Assembly: GCA_017469605.1 (NCBI GenBank)
Contig: JAFUGB010000007.1
Coordinates: 1-8,194 of the forward strand
Length of the DNA stretch: 8,194 nucleotides
Origin: Clostridia bacterium
GTDB taxonomy: Bacteria > Bacillota > Clostridia > Christensenellales > Aristaeellaceae
Direction of reading: 5' to 3'
Shown here piece by piece: positions 1-6,553 of this stretch. The position numbers and the translations under genes were made by a program. How positions within the stretch are numbered: position 1 is the stretch's first letter; every line of letters starts with the position of its first letter. The notes under the pieces are model-generated. The model was not told the origin of the DNA, did no database searches, and was given only the letters and a program-made list of their open reading frames with translations.

Positions 1-1251
1 GAAGGGCGTGCCGATCTCGTCCTGGCGGCGATAGCGCTTGCCGATGGAGCCGGTCTCATCGTATTCCACCATGAAATATTTGCTGAGCTCGGCATGGATT
101 TCGCTGGCCAGGCCGCCCAGCTTGTTTTTTTGCAGGGGCAGCACGGCGGCCTTATAGGGAGCCAGGGCGGGGTGCAGATGCAGCACAGTGCGCACGTCGC
201 CGCCCTCCAACGCCTGCTCGTCATAGGCGTTGCACAGGAAGGCCAATACGCTGCGCTCCACGCCCAGGGAGGGCTCAATGCAGTAGGGCACGTACTTTTC
301 ACCCGTGGTGGGATCCAGATATTCCATGCTCTTGCCGCTGTGATTCTGATGCTGGGTCAGGTCGTAATCGGTGCGGTCGGCCACGCCCCACAGTTCGCCC
401 CAGCCGAAGGGGAACAGGAACTCAAAGTCCGTGGTGGCCTTGCTGTAAAAGGCCAGCTTTTCGGGCTCATGATCGCGCAGGCGCAGGTTTTCTTCTTTCA
501 TTCCCAGGGCCAGCAGCCATTCCTTGCAGAAATTGCGCCAATAATTGAACCATTCCAGATCGGTGCCGGGCTTGCAGAAGAATTCCAGCTCCATCTGCTC
601 AAACTCGCGCACCCGGAAAATGAAGTTGCCCGGGGTGATCTCATTGCGGAAGGATTTGCCGATCTGGCCGATGCCCGCGGGGATCTTCTTGCGGGTGGCG
701 CGCATCACATTCTGGAAGTTGACAAAGATGCCCTGGGCCGTTTCGGGGCGCAGGTACAGCTCTGAGGCGCTGCTTTCATTAACGCCCTGGAAGGTTTTGA
801 ACATCAGGTTGAACTGGCGGATGCCGGTAAAATCCTTCTTGCCGCACACCGGGCACTTGATATCATGATTGGCAATGTAGGTTTCCAGCTCCTCGTTGCT
901 CCAGCCGTCGCCGGTCTCGGCGCCATTGGTGAATTTTTCAATCAGCTGGTCGGCGCGGAACCGCGCCTTGCAGGCTTTGCAGTCCATCAGCGGATCGTTG
1001 AAGCCGCCCACGTGGCCGCTGGCCACCCAAACCTCGCGGTTCATCAGGATGCCCGCGTCCAGGCCCACGTTATATTTGCTTTCCTGGACGAACTTCTGCC
1101 ACCAGGCTTTTTTTACATTGTTTTTGAATTCCACGCCCAGCGGGCCGTAATCCCAGGCGTTGGCCAGGCCGCCGTAAATCTCGGAGCCGGGATAGATAAA
1201 GCCGCGGGATTTGCACAGCGCTACCAGTTTGTCCATGGTCAGATTGCTCAT
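1..1251 (-). CDS. glyS: Glycyl-tRNA synthetase, single-chain dimeric type (partial, C-terminus missing)
   Basis: This class II aminoacyl-tRNA synthetase charges tRNA-Gly with glycine in the cytoplasm. The frame is open from an ATG at 1251 to the window edge, giving 417 residues; the family is usually about 460, so roughly 45 C-terminal residues lie outside. Visible marks are the N-terminal YGGLANAWDYGPLG segment (26-39), a four-cysteine zinc ribbon (Cys91, Cys94, Cys133, Cys136), class II motif 2 (FRNEITPGNFIFRVREFEQ, 201-219), a motif 3 region (CIEPSLGVERSVLAFL, 324-339), the start of the anticodon-binding domain (LHLHPALAPYK, 357-367), and YRRQDEIGTPF at the truncated end. The start is supported by GGAAGGAG (plus-strand 1261-1268) nine bases upstream. 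It is the eukaryote/Thermus-like alpha2 enzyme, not the alpha2beta2 GlyQ/GlyS pair. It is transcribed divergently from the two-component system. Identification is very secure. Confidence 0.97.
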   Translation of the reverse strand, partial: MSNLTMDKLVALCKSRGFIYPGSEIYGGLANAWDYGPLGVEFKNNVKKAWWQKFVQESKYNVGLDAGILMNREVWVASGHVGGFNDPLMDCKACKARFRADQLIEKFTNGAETGDGWSNEELETYIANHDIKCPVCGKKDFTGIRQFNLMFKTFQGVNESSASELYLRPETAQGIFVNFQNVMRATRKKIPAGIGQIGKSFRNEITPGNFIFRVREFEQMELEFFCKPGTDLEWFNYWRNFCKEWLLALGMKEENLRLRDHEPEKLAFYSKATTDFEFLFPFGWGELWGVADRTDYDLTQHQNHSGKSMEYLDPTTGEKYVPYCIEPSLGVERSVLAFLCNAYDEQALEGGDVRTVLHLHPALAPYKAAVLPLQKNKLGGLASEIHAELSKYFMVEYDETGSIGKRYRRQDEIGTPF

Positions 1252-1287
1252 AAACAGGTGCTCCTTCCGGTAAATTACATCTTATTC

Positions 1288-1315
1288 ATCATACCATGTT
1301 TTGCCGGATTGTCAA
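1288..1315 (-). promoter_or_regulatory. Promoter of glyS
   Basis: Read on the minus strand, there is a perfect -35 TTGACA (1315-1310), a 16-base spacer and a -10 TATGAT (1293-1288) preceded by TGG, making a TGn extended -10. Transcription would start near 1281, leaving a leader of about 30 bases with only the ribosome binding site. That is too short for the T-box element often found before Firmicute synthetase genes, so constitutive sigma-A expression is the simplest reading. Confidence 0.85.
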
Positions 1316-1349
1316 GGAAAAGGCTGTATTTTGAAGCCAAAGTCCCATC

Positions 1350-1394
1350 TTATGAAATTCTTAAGATTGCTCCGCTGTTTCTTTTATGGAATTC
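1350..1394 (+). promoter_or_regulatory. Paired 11-base direct repeat, candidate regulator binding sites
   Basis: TTATGAAATTC at 1350-1360 and TTATGGAATTC at 1384-1394 differ at one base and are spaced 34 bases start to start, about three helical turns. The first copy is centred in a 17-base near-palindrome (1349-1365, CTTA/TAAG arms around GAAATTC). The second lies in the spacer of the response-regulator promoter and contains the palindrome GGAATTCC (1388-1395). OmpR-family regulators typically bind direct repeats, so autoregulation by the adjacent regulator is a reasonable inference, but nothing in the sequence proves which protein binds. Confidence 0.4.
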
Positions 1395-1404
1395 CTGATA
1401 TAAT
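1376..1404 (+). promoter_or_regulatory. Promoter of the two-component operon
   Basis: A consensus -10 TATAAT (1399-1404) is preceded by TGA, giving an extended -10. The hexamer at the 17-base spacing (TGTTTC, 1376-1381) is a poor -35, so the promoter relies on the extended -10 or on an activator. Transcription would begin near 1411, only about 13 bases before the ATG, with the ribosome binding site GAGGTGA at 1412-1418 almost at the 5' end. Confidence 0.7.
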
Positions 1405-1423
1405 CACCATCGAGGTGAGGAAA

Positions 1424-2122
1424 ATGTACAATGTGCTGATCTGCGACGACGAACGGGATATCGTATCGGCGCTTAAAATTTATCTGTCCGGCGAGGATTA
1501 TCGCATCTTTGAGGCATACAACGGCAAGGAAGCGCTGGAAATCGTGAAGGACAGCGATATCCATTTGATCCTGATGGATATTATGATGCCGGAGCTGGAC
1601 GGCATTGCGGCCACAGCCCGGCTGCGGGAGATCACCAACGCGCCGGTGCTGCTGCTTACGGCCAAGGGCGAAAGCGGGGATAAGGTGCTGGGGCTCAATG
1701 TGGGAGCCGATGATTATATTACGAAACCCTTTGATCCCGCCGAGGTGGTGGCCCGGGTGCGCAGCCACCTGCGGCGTTATACGCGCCTGGGCGCGCAGGC
1801 GGTGCGGCCGTCCATGTGGACGGCGGGGCCGGTGACGCTGGAGGAGGAAGGGCAAAGCGTTACGGTGGACGGCGAGCCAATCACGCTGACGCCCATGGAG
1901 TACAACATCCTGAAGGTGCTGATCCGGCATCCGGGGCGGGTATATTCCTCCGCGCAGCTGTACGAGCAGGCCTGCGGCGATAAAGCCTTGGGCTCGGAGA
2001 CTTCTGTCAGCGTGCACATCCGGCATTTGCGGCAGAAAATAGAAATCAATCCCTCCGAGCCGCGGTATCTCAAGGTGGTCTGGGGCATGGGCTACAAAAT
2101 GGAAGGGGATAAGGAAAAATGA
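1424..2122 (+). CDS. OmpR/PhoB-family response regulator
   Basis: This is a DNA-binding response regulator of 232 residues, the normal length for the OmpR/PhoB family. The receiver domain (about 3-118) carries the acidic pair Asp8-Asp9, the phospho-acceptor Asp52 in LMDIMMPELDG, Thr79 and Lys101 in the KPF motif. A short linker leads to a winged-helix DNA-binding domain (about 134-226) with the typical LTPMEYNILKVLIRHPGRV and SVSVHIRHLRQKIE segments and the terminal VVWGMGYKM. ATG 1424 is chosen because GAGGTGA lies five bases upstream and the receiver domain starts directly after it; the open frame runs further upstream, but that part matches no domain and crosses the promoter. The stop overlaps the kinase start by four bases (ATGA), so the two are co-translated partners. 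Its regulon cannot be read from the sequence; the direct repeats upstream suggest autoregulation. Confidence 0.95.
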   Translation: MYNVLICDDERDIVSALKIYLSGEDYRIFEAYNGKEALEIVKDSDIHLILMDIMMPELDGIAATARLREITNAPVLLLTAKGESGDKVLGLNVGADDYITKPFDPAEVVARVRSHLRRYTRLGAQAVRPSMWTAGPVTLEEEGQSVTVDGEPITLTPMEYNILKVLIRHPGRVYSSAQLYEQACGDKALGSETSVSVHIRHLRQKIEINPSEPRYLKVVWGMGYKMEGDKEK

Positions 2123-4026
2123 AAAAACTGATTGGAAAAACCTGGGCCAAGGTTTGCGCTTATTTTCTGCTGGCGGTGTGCGTAGCCACCGTGTTGGCCG
2201 AGGGCACGGTGGCTGTTTTGGCCTGGGAGTGGGGATTCTATGGAAGGACGAACGCCCGGGAGATGATTGAAAGCGGCTTTGGGCAAATCGCCCTGGAGCA
2301 GGGCGACCGGCTGCTTTCCCTGGTACTGGCTGGGGACAGCGACCGGGCCGATCGGATCGCCCGGGAGAGCAACGCGGAGTTCAGCATCCAAACGCGGGCG
2401 GGCGATACGCTGTGGCAGAGCGCGGGCTATGAAGGACTGTCGGCATCGGCTTGGCAATATGGGGGCGTCAGCAGATATGACAGCGGAACGCAAAGCGCGG
2501 TGCACCGCTATGACAGCACGCTGGAGACACGGCAGATGACGGCGGACGATTATACCATCCATATCCGCGTAGACCCGGCACTGGACTGGCAGGATGATTA
2601 TTACTGGAGATACCATATCGCCGCTGGGGTCTGGTCGTTTAGATATGCCATATGCTGGATGGCCGTCCTGAGCGTGCTGGCAGGCGTGACCTGCTTTGTC
2701 TTCCTGCTGTGCAGCGCGGGGCATCGGGCGGGAAAGGAGGGGATCACCCCGGGATATTTTACCTGGCTTCCCTTTGATCTGGTCACGGTCGCCGCGTGGG
2801 CGGCCATGCTGACAGCCGCAAATCTCCTGTGGGAACATATCGGTCTGCTTTACAGCGATGGCGTGTGGACTGTGCTGTGCGGCGCGGGGATCATTGCCCT
2901 GGCCGTGGCGTTCACCCTATGGTGTGCTTCCCTGGCCCTGCGGGTCAAGCTGGGCTCGCTGTGGAAAAGCACGCTGATTTTCCGCGTTCTGTATCTGCTG
3001 GGCCTTCTGTTGACCGGCATCGTGGCCCTGCTGCGCAGGATCCCGCTGGTGTGGAAAACGGCGCTGGCCGCGTCTGCTTTCGCCTTCCTGGCGGACATGA
3101 TCATCTTCGCCTTCCGCCGGGACGCAGAAATGCTGCTTTTCTGTTGGACGGCCGAAAAGCTGGTGATCGTTGCCTTGGTGCTCTATATTGCCCTGGCGCT
3201 GCGCAAATTGCAAAAGGGCGGCATGGCGCTGGCGGCGGGCGACCTGGAGTATAAAACCGATACCCGCCACATGTGGGGAGAATTCAAGCGCCATGGGGAA
3301 AACCTCAATTCCATTGCCCAGGGCATGCAGGCCGCTGTGAACCGGCAGCTGAAGAGCGAGCGCATGAAGGCCGAACTGATCACCAATGTATCCCATGATA
3401 TCAAAACGCCGCTGACCTCCATCATCAATTACGTGGCGCTGCTCAAGGAAACGCGGGATGCCGGTAAGCAGCGGGAATATATTGAGGTGCTGGATCGCCA
3501 GTCCCGCAGGCTCAAAAAGCTGACCGACGATCTGGTGGAGGTTTCCAAGGCCAGCACTGGCAATACGGAGGTTCATGCCGCCCGGGGCAGCGTGCCCGAA
3601 CTGCTGCGCCAGGCGCTGGGGGAATATGAGGACCGGCTGGCCGCCGCCGGATTGGAGACCGTGCTTTCGCTGCCCGAGGGCGAGTGTGCGGCAATGTTCG
3701 ACGGGACGCTGACCTGGCGGGCGGTGGATAACCTGCTGTCCAATGCCTGCAAATACGGCCAGAGCGGCACACGGTTTTATATTGACGTGGCCCCAATGGA
3801 AAAGCAAATCCTGATCAGCTTTAAGAATGTCTCCCGAAACAGGCTTAATATTCCGGCGGAGGAGCTGATGGAGCGTTTTGTTCGCGGCGACAGCGCCCGG
3901 GGCGGCGAGGGCAGCGGCCTGGGGCTGGATATTGCCCGGGCGCTCACGGAAGCGCAGGGCGGCAGTTTTTCGATTGCGGTGGACGGCGATCTGTTTAAGG
4001 CCCAAATGGCGCTGCCGGCCGCCTGA
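2119..4026 (+). CDS. Multi-pass membrane sensor histidine kinase
   Basis: The 635-residue sensor kinase senses an unknown signal at the membrane and is the expected phosphodonor for the upstream regulator. An N-terminal helix (about 12-37) is followed by an extracytoplasmic domain of about 130 residues (38-168), then about six further hydrophobic helices between 170 and 362. A HAMP-like linker (about 363-412) leads to the dimerisation/phosphotransfer domain with NVSHDIKTPLTSI and phospho-acceptor His426. The ATPase domain has an N box (DNLLSNACKYG, 537-547), an F-box-like ERFVRGDS (585-592) and a G2 box GEGSGLGL (596-603). No DxGxG G1 box is seen; FKNVSRNRLNI (568-578) sits in its place, as I recall in many clostridial kinases of this type. 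The start overlaps the regulator stop (ATGA). The input helices are not a named sensor domain that I recognise. Confidence 0.93.
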   Translation: MKKLIGKTWAKVCAYFLLAVCVATVLAEGTVAVLAWEWGFYGRTNAREMIESGFGQIALEQGDRLLSLVLAGDSDRADRIARESNAEFSIQTRAGDTLWQSAGYEGLSASAWQYGGVSRYDSGTQSAVHRYDSTLETRQMTADDYTIHIRVDPALDWQDDYYWRYHIAAGVWSFRYAICWMAVLSVLAGVTCFVFLLCSAGHRAGKEGITPGYFTWLPFDLVTVAAWAAMLTAANLLWEHIGLLYSDGVWTVLCGAGIIALAVAFTLWCASLALRVKLGSLWKSTLIFRVLYLLGLLLTGIVALLRRIPLVWKTALAASAFAFLADMIIFAFRRDAEMLLFCWTAEKLVIVALVLYIALALRKLQKGGMALAAGDLEYKTDTRHMWGEFKRHGENLNSIAQGMQAAVNRQLKSERMKAELITNVSHDIKTPLTSIINYVALLKETRDAGKQREYIEVLDRQSRRLKKLTDDLVEVSKASTGNTEVHAARGSVPELLRQALGEYEDRLAAAGLETVLSLPEGECAAMFDGTLTWRAVDNLLSNACKYGQSGTRFYIDVAPMEKQILISFKNVSRNRLNIPAEELMERFVRGDSARGGEGSGLGLDIARALTEAQGGSFSIAVDGDLFKAQMALPAA

Positions 4027-4042
4027 GGCAGGGAAAACCATG

Positions 4043-4072
4043 AAACGCGCGCCGTGATCGGCGCGCGCTTTT
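4043..4072 (+). terminator. Intrinsic terminator of the two-component operon
   Basis: A perfect nine-pair GC stem (4046-4054 with 4059-4067) closes a TGAT loop and is followed by C then TTTT (4069-4072). It sits 20 bases after the kinase stop codon and upstream of a separate promoter, so it marks the transcription unit boundary. The T tract is short, but the stem is very stable. Confidence 0.85.
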
Positions 4073-4108
4073 CGGTTGGACAGGTTTGGCAGGCGCGGAA
4101 TAAAACCA

Positions 4109-4137
4109 TTGCCCTGTGGACGAATGTGTGATAAAAT
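4109..4137 (+). promoter_or_regulatory. Promoter of the phospholipid operon
   Basis: TTGCCC (4109-4114, four of six consensus bases) is followed by a 17-base spacer and TAAAAT (4132-4137), with TGA directly before the -10 (extended -10). Transcription would start near 4144, about 25 bases before the TTG start of the first gene. No operator-like repeat was seen here, and the TTATGRAATTC repeat from the two-component promoter is absent. Confidence 0.7.
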
Positions 4138-4154
4138 ACAGGTTATAGTATGGG

Positions 4155-4161
4155 AAGGAGG
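4155..4161 (+). promoter_or_regulatory. Ribosome binding site fixing a TTG start
   Basis: AAGGAGG lies eight bases before TTG 4170. No ATG or GTG in this frame is equally well placed, so this site is what supports the TTG start of the PAP2 gene. Confidence 0.85.
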
Positions 4162-4169
4162 CAAGGCGA

Positions 4170-4838
4170 TTGGCGAATGACAAAAATGGCTGGCTGGAGC
4201 GCGCTGTCCCGCGCTATGCCGTGTGGCCGCTGGCGGCCTGGTTTTTGCTGAACGCCGCGGTGTACTGGGGCGCCCGGCTGATCAACCGCCATGCTGTATA
4301 CCATGATCTGTCTCTGCCCATCGATGGGCGGCTTCCCTTTGTGAGCTGCTTTATCGTGTTTTATGTATTGGCCTATGCGTCCTGGTTTTTGGGGTATATC
4401 CTGATCTGTCGGGAATCACCCGAGGGCTGCGGCGTGCTGTTTGGTGAGATGATCGCCAAGCTCCTGTGCCTGGTCATTTTTGTCGCCCTGCCCACCCGCA
4501 TGGAACAGCCGCAGGTGACTGAGCCTGGCCTTTTTGGCTGGATGACCCGGGTAATTTACTATTTTGACGAGCCTGATACGCTGTTCCCCTCCATCCACTG
4601 CCTGGAAAACTGGGTGGTATGGCGGGGAATGTGGGGCTGCGCTTCCATTTCAAAACCTGTAAAAGGCTTCTTCTTTGTGTTCGCGCTGCTGGTGTTTGCC
4701 TCCACACTGCTGGTCAAACAGCATGTGCTTGTGGATATCCCCGCCGCCATTGTGGTGGGGGAGATTGGCCTGTGGGCAGCGCGCAGGCTGGGGCTGGGAA
4801 AACGGTATGCCCTTCGCCTCCGGGAGGTACACAGTTGA
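4170..4838 (+). CDS. PAP2/Aur1-like membrane phosphatase or phosphotransferase
   Basis: This 222-residue integral membrane protein belongs to the PAP2 (type 2 phosphatidic acid phosphatase) superfamily. Members remove or transfer phosphate groups on lipids at the membrane surface. Five or so membrane helices are visible (about 16-36, 54-80, 94-110, 166-182, 186-206). The catalytic signature is LFPSIHCLENW (PSxH motif, 138-148; His143) and STLLVKQHVLVD (178-189; nucleophile-position His185 and Asp189). The usual arginine after the serine is threonine, and the first motif is reduced to LPTRMEQP (107-114), both closer to the Aur1/inositolphosphotransferase branch than to classical PAP2 enzymes. 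It starts with TTG and overlaps the flippase-like gene by four bases. Context suggests a phospholipid-related substrate such as phosphatidate or a lipid pyrophosphate, but the substrate cannot be read from the sequence. Confidence 0.85.
   Translation: MANDKNGWLERAVPRYAVWPLAAWFLLNAAVYWGARLINRHAVYHDLSLPIDGRLPFVSCFIVFYVLAYASWFLGYILICRESPEGCGVLFGEMIAKLLCLVIFVALPTRMEQPQVTEPGLFGWMTRVIYYFDEPDTLFPSIHCLENWVVWRGMWGCASISKPVKGFFFVFALLVFASTLLVKQHVLVDIPAAIVVGEIGLWAARRLGLGKRYALRLREVHS
4822..4828 (+). promoter_or_regulatory. Ribosome binding site fixing a TTG start
   Basis: GGGAGGT lies six bases before TTG 4835, inside the 3' end of the PAP2 gene. It selects this TTG over the longer upstream open frame, which runs back through the PAP2 coding sequence and is not credible as protein. 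Confidence 0.8.
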
Positions 4839-5854
4839 AAAAACGGCTGATTTCTACAATAGCGCTGTTGCTTCTGGGCGCGCTGACTGTCTATGTGGTC
4901 AGCCGGCAGAGCGCGAGCTTCACGGCGGAAGGGTTTCTGGATTATGTGCGGTCCGTCAAACCATGGGGGCTGGCGGCGGCCTTTGCCTGCATGCTGGGGT
5001 TTATTGCCTTTGAGGCATTGGCGCTGCTGGTGATCTGCCGGGCGCTGGGGTATTCCCGGCACTTCTGCCGGGGGCTGACCTATTCGGCGGCGGATATCTA
5101 TATGTCGGCCATTACGCCTTCGGCCACGGGGGGGCAGCCTGCTTCTGCCCTGCTGATGATGCGGGATGGCATACCGGCGGGCGTTACCACGGTAACGCTG
5201 CTTATGAATTTGATTTTTTATACGCCTGCCATTCTTGTGGTAGCGCTGGCGGGGGGGATCATGTATCCCCAGGCGTACAGCCTGTTTGGCGTTCCCGGGC
5301 GCATCATGATCCTGCTGGGTATTCTGTTCCAGGTGGTGCTGGAGGGCGGCTACCTGCTGCTGATCTTCCGTAAAAAGGTTTTCCTGGCCATCGTGGATTT
5401 TTTCCTGCACCTGGGGCAAAAGCTGCATTTGGTGCGCAACGCCGAAAGCCGCCGGGAAAAGCTGCTCAAAATGGAAGAGGAATACCATGCCTGCTCCAAG
5501 GGCATCCGGGAGCACTGGCGCGCCATGCTGGCAGCGTTCGGACTTAATTTCATGCAGCGGATCAGCTCAGTAATGGTATCTGTGGTGCTGTACCTGGCCT
5601 CCGGCTTTCCCGCGCGGGATGCATATAAGGTTTTTTCCTTGCAGTCGCTGGTGATTCTGGGCTCCAACAGCGTGCCCATCCCCGGCGCGGTGGGCGTGGC
5701 GGATTACCTGTTTATTGACGGCTACGGCATGCTGATCCAGGATCCTGTCAATCTGGAGCTGCTGTCGCGCACCATTTCCTTTTATACCTGTATTCTGGTC
5801 AGCATTCTGATATTGGCGGCGGCTTATTTTGGCGGAAGGCACGCGAGGAAGTGA
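4835..5854 (+). CDS. YbhN/UPF0104 family protein, MprF-type lipid flippase domain
   Basis: This 339-residue polytopic membrane protein belongs to the lysylphosphatidylglycerol synthase transmembrane family, the same fold as the N-terminal flippase half of MprF. It has about eight hydrophobic helices. The family signatures are TPSATGGQPA (94-103) and PIPGAVGVADY (281-291). A charged cytoplasmic-type stretch (about 195-228) separates the two halves. It lacks the C-terminal aminoacyl-transferase domain of full MprF, so it is not expected to make lysyl-PG. The start is TTG 4835, overlapping the PAP2 stop as TTGA; the next gene starts six bases after its stop. Lying between a lipid phosphatase-like gene and the phosphatidylethanolamine pathway, it may move a phospholipid across the membrane. 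That role is inferred from family and context; family membership is well supported. Confidence 0.9.
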   Translation: MKKRLISTIALLLLGALTVYVVSRQSASFTAEGFLDYVRSVKPWGLAAAFACMLGFIAFEALALLVICRALGYSRHFCRGLTYSAADIYMSAITPSATGGQPASALLMMRDGIPAGVTTVTLLMNLIFYTPAILVVALAGGIMYPQAYSLFGVPGRIMILLGILFQVVLEGGYLLLIFRKKVFLAIVDFFLHLGQKLHLVRNAESRREKLLKMEEEYHACSKGIREHWRAMLAAFGLNFMQRISSVMVSVVLYLASGFPARDAYKVFSLQSLVILGSNSVPIPGAVGVADYLFIDGYGMLIQDPVNLELLSRTISFYTCILVSILILAAAYFGGRHARK

Positions 5855-5860
5855 AGTAGA

Positions 5861-6553
5861 ATGATCGGCTTTTACGACTATACGGTATGGCTTACATATC
5901 TGTCATTGATTTCGGCCACTGTTGGCATTTTTGTATCCCGCAGCGGTGCCGGGCATCCCTATATCGGCGCGTTGTTCTTATTGATTTGCGGTCTGTGCGA
6001 TACCTTTGACGGCATGGTGGCCCGCTCCAAGCCGGGACGGAGCGAGCGGGAAAAGAAATATGGCATCCAGATCGATTCACTGACCGATCTGGTGGCCTTT
6101 GGCGTTTTGCCCGCCTGCATTGGCGACGCGCTGTACAAAAGCTCCCTGCTGCTGGAGTCCAATCCGGAGCAGCAATTGATGGCCAGCGTGCCTTATCCCG
6201 TTTACATGGCGGTGTTTGTGATTTATGTACTGGCGGCCATGATTCGACTGGCGTATTTCAATGTGATTGCCGAGGAAAGCAGCGACAGGGGAGAAACGGT
6301 TAAAACCTATACCGGCCTGCCGGTAACAGCGGCGACGCTGATTTTTCCGCCCTTCCTGATGCTCAGGCACTTGCTGGGCCGGGATATCGCCATCTTTTAC
6401 TACGGCGTCATGCTGCTTGTGGCCGGCCTGTTTGTCAGCCGGTTCAATATCCGTAAACCCGGTCTTCGCGGCATTTTGATCATGGTGGGCATCGGCGTAC
6501 TGGAATTTATTCTGATCCTGGTGGTAAAATACTATGGCGCCCGCGCCTTCTGA
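5861..6553 (+). CDS. pssA: CDP-diacylglycerol--serine O-phosphatidyltransferase (phosphatidylserine synthase)
   Basis: PssA joins CDP-diacylglycerol and L-serine to give phosphatidylserine and CMP at the cytoplasmic face of the membrane. The 230-residue protein has the CDP-alcohol phosphatidyltransferase signature: Asp47, Asp50-Gly51, Ala54-Arg55, Gly68, Asp72 and Asp76. The gap between the AR pair and the glycine is 12 residues (SKPGRSEREKKY) instead of the usual eight. About six hydrophobic helices are visible, and TGLPVTAATL (151-160) is typical of bacterial type II PS synthases. The assignment over PgsA-type enzymes rests on that GLPVTA segment and on psd following directly. The start is ATG 5861 with GAGGAA ten bases upstream. 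Its 3' end overlaps psd by 20 bases, so the two pathway steps are translationally linked. CDP-diacylglycerol must come from a CdsA encoded elsewhere. Confidence 0.93.
   Translation: MIGFYDYTVWLTYLSLISATVGIFVSRSGAGHPYIGALFLLICGLCDTFDGMVARSKPGRSEREKKYGIQIDSLTDLVAFGVLPACIGDALYKSSLLLESNPEQQLMASVPYPVYMAVFVIYVLAAMIRLAYFNVIAEESSDRGETVKTYTGLPVTAATLIFPPFLMLRHLLGRDIAIFYYGVMLLVAGLFVSRFNIRKPGLRGILIMVGIGVLEFILILVVKYYGARAF

Noticed and set aside
94..1398. Plus-strand open frames opposite glyS
   Set aside because: The minus strand encodes a conserved synthetase throughout this stretch; the plus frames have no motif and no convincing ribosome binding site.
1301..1423. Upstream extension of the response regulator frame
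   Set aside because: It matches no domain, runs across the -10 site and lies before a good ribosome binding site at 1412-1418, so ATG 1424 is preferred.
1252..1423. Possible T-box riboswitch in front of glyS
   Set aside because: A near-consensus promoter only about 30 bases from the start leaves no room, and no T-box sequence was recognised.
4081..4150. Second binding site for the two-component regulator at the lipid operon promoter
   Set aside because: The TTATGRAATTC repeat was looked for and not found, so direct control of the lipid operon is unsupported.
2917..4164. Long minus-strand open frame of 415 codons opposite the histidine kinase
   Set aside because: It is antisense to a kinase with clear motifs, crosses the terminator, has low-complexity His/Gln/Arg-rich composition typical of GC-rich shadow frames, and shows no known domain.
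4619..4834. Upstream extension of the YbhN-like frame
   Set aside because: It overlaps the conserved PAP2 coding sequence and has no family similarity; TTG 4835 has a well-placed GGGAGGT.
4559..5515. Minus-strand open frame of 318 codons opposite the PAP2 and flippase-like genes
   Set aside because: It spans two genes with recognised families on the other strand, and its composition (runs of Gln, His, Arg) is that of a shadow frame.
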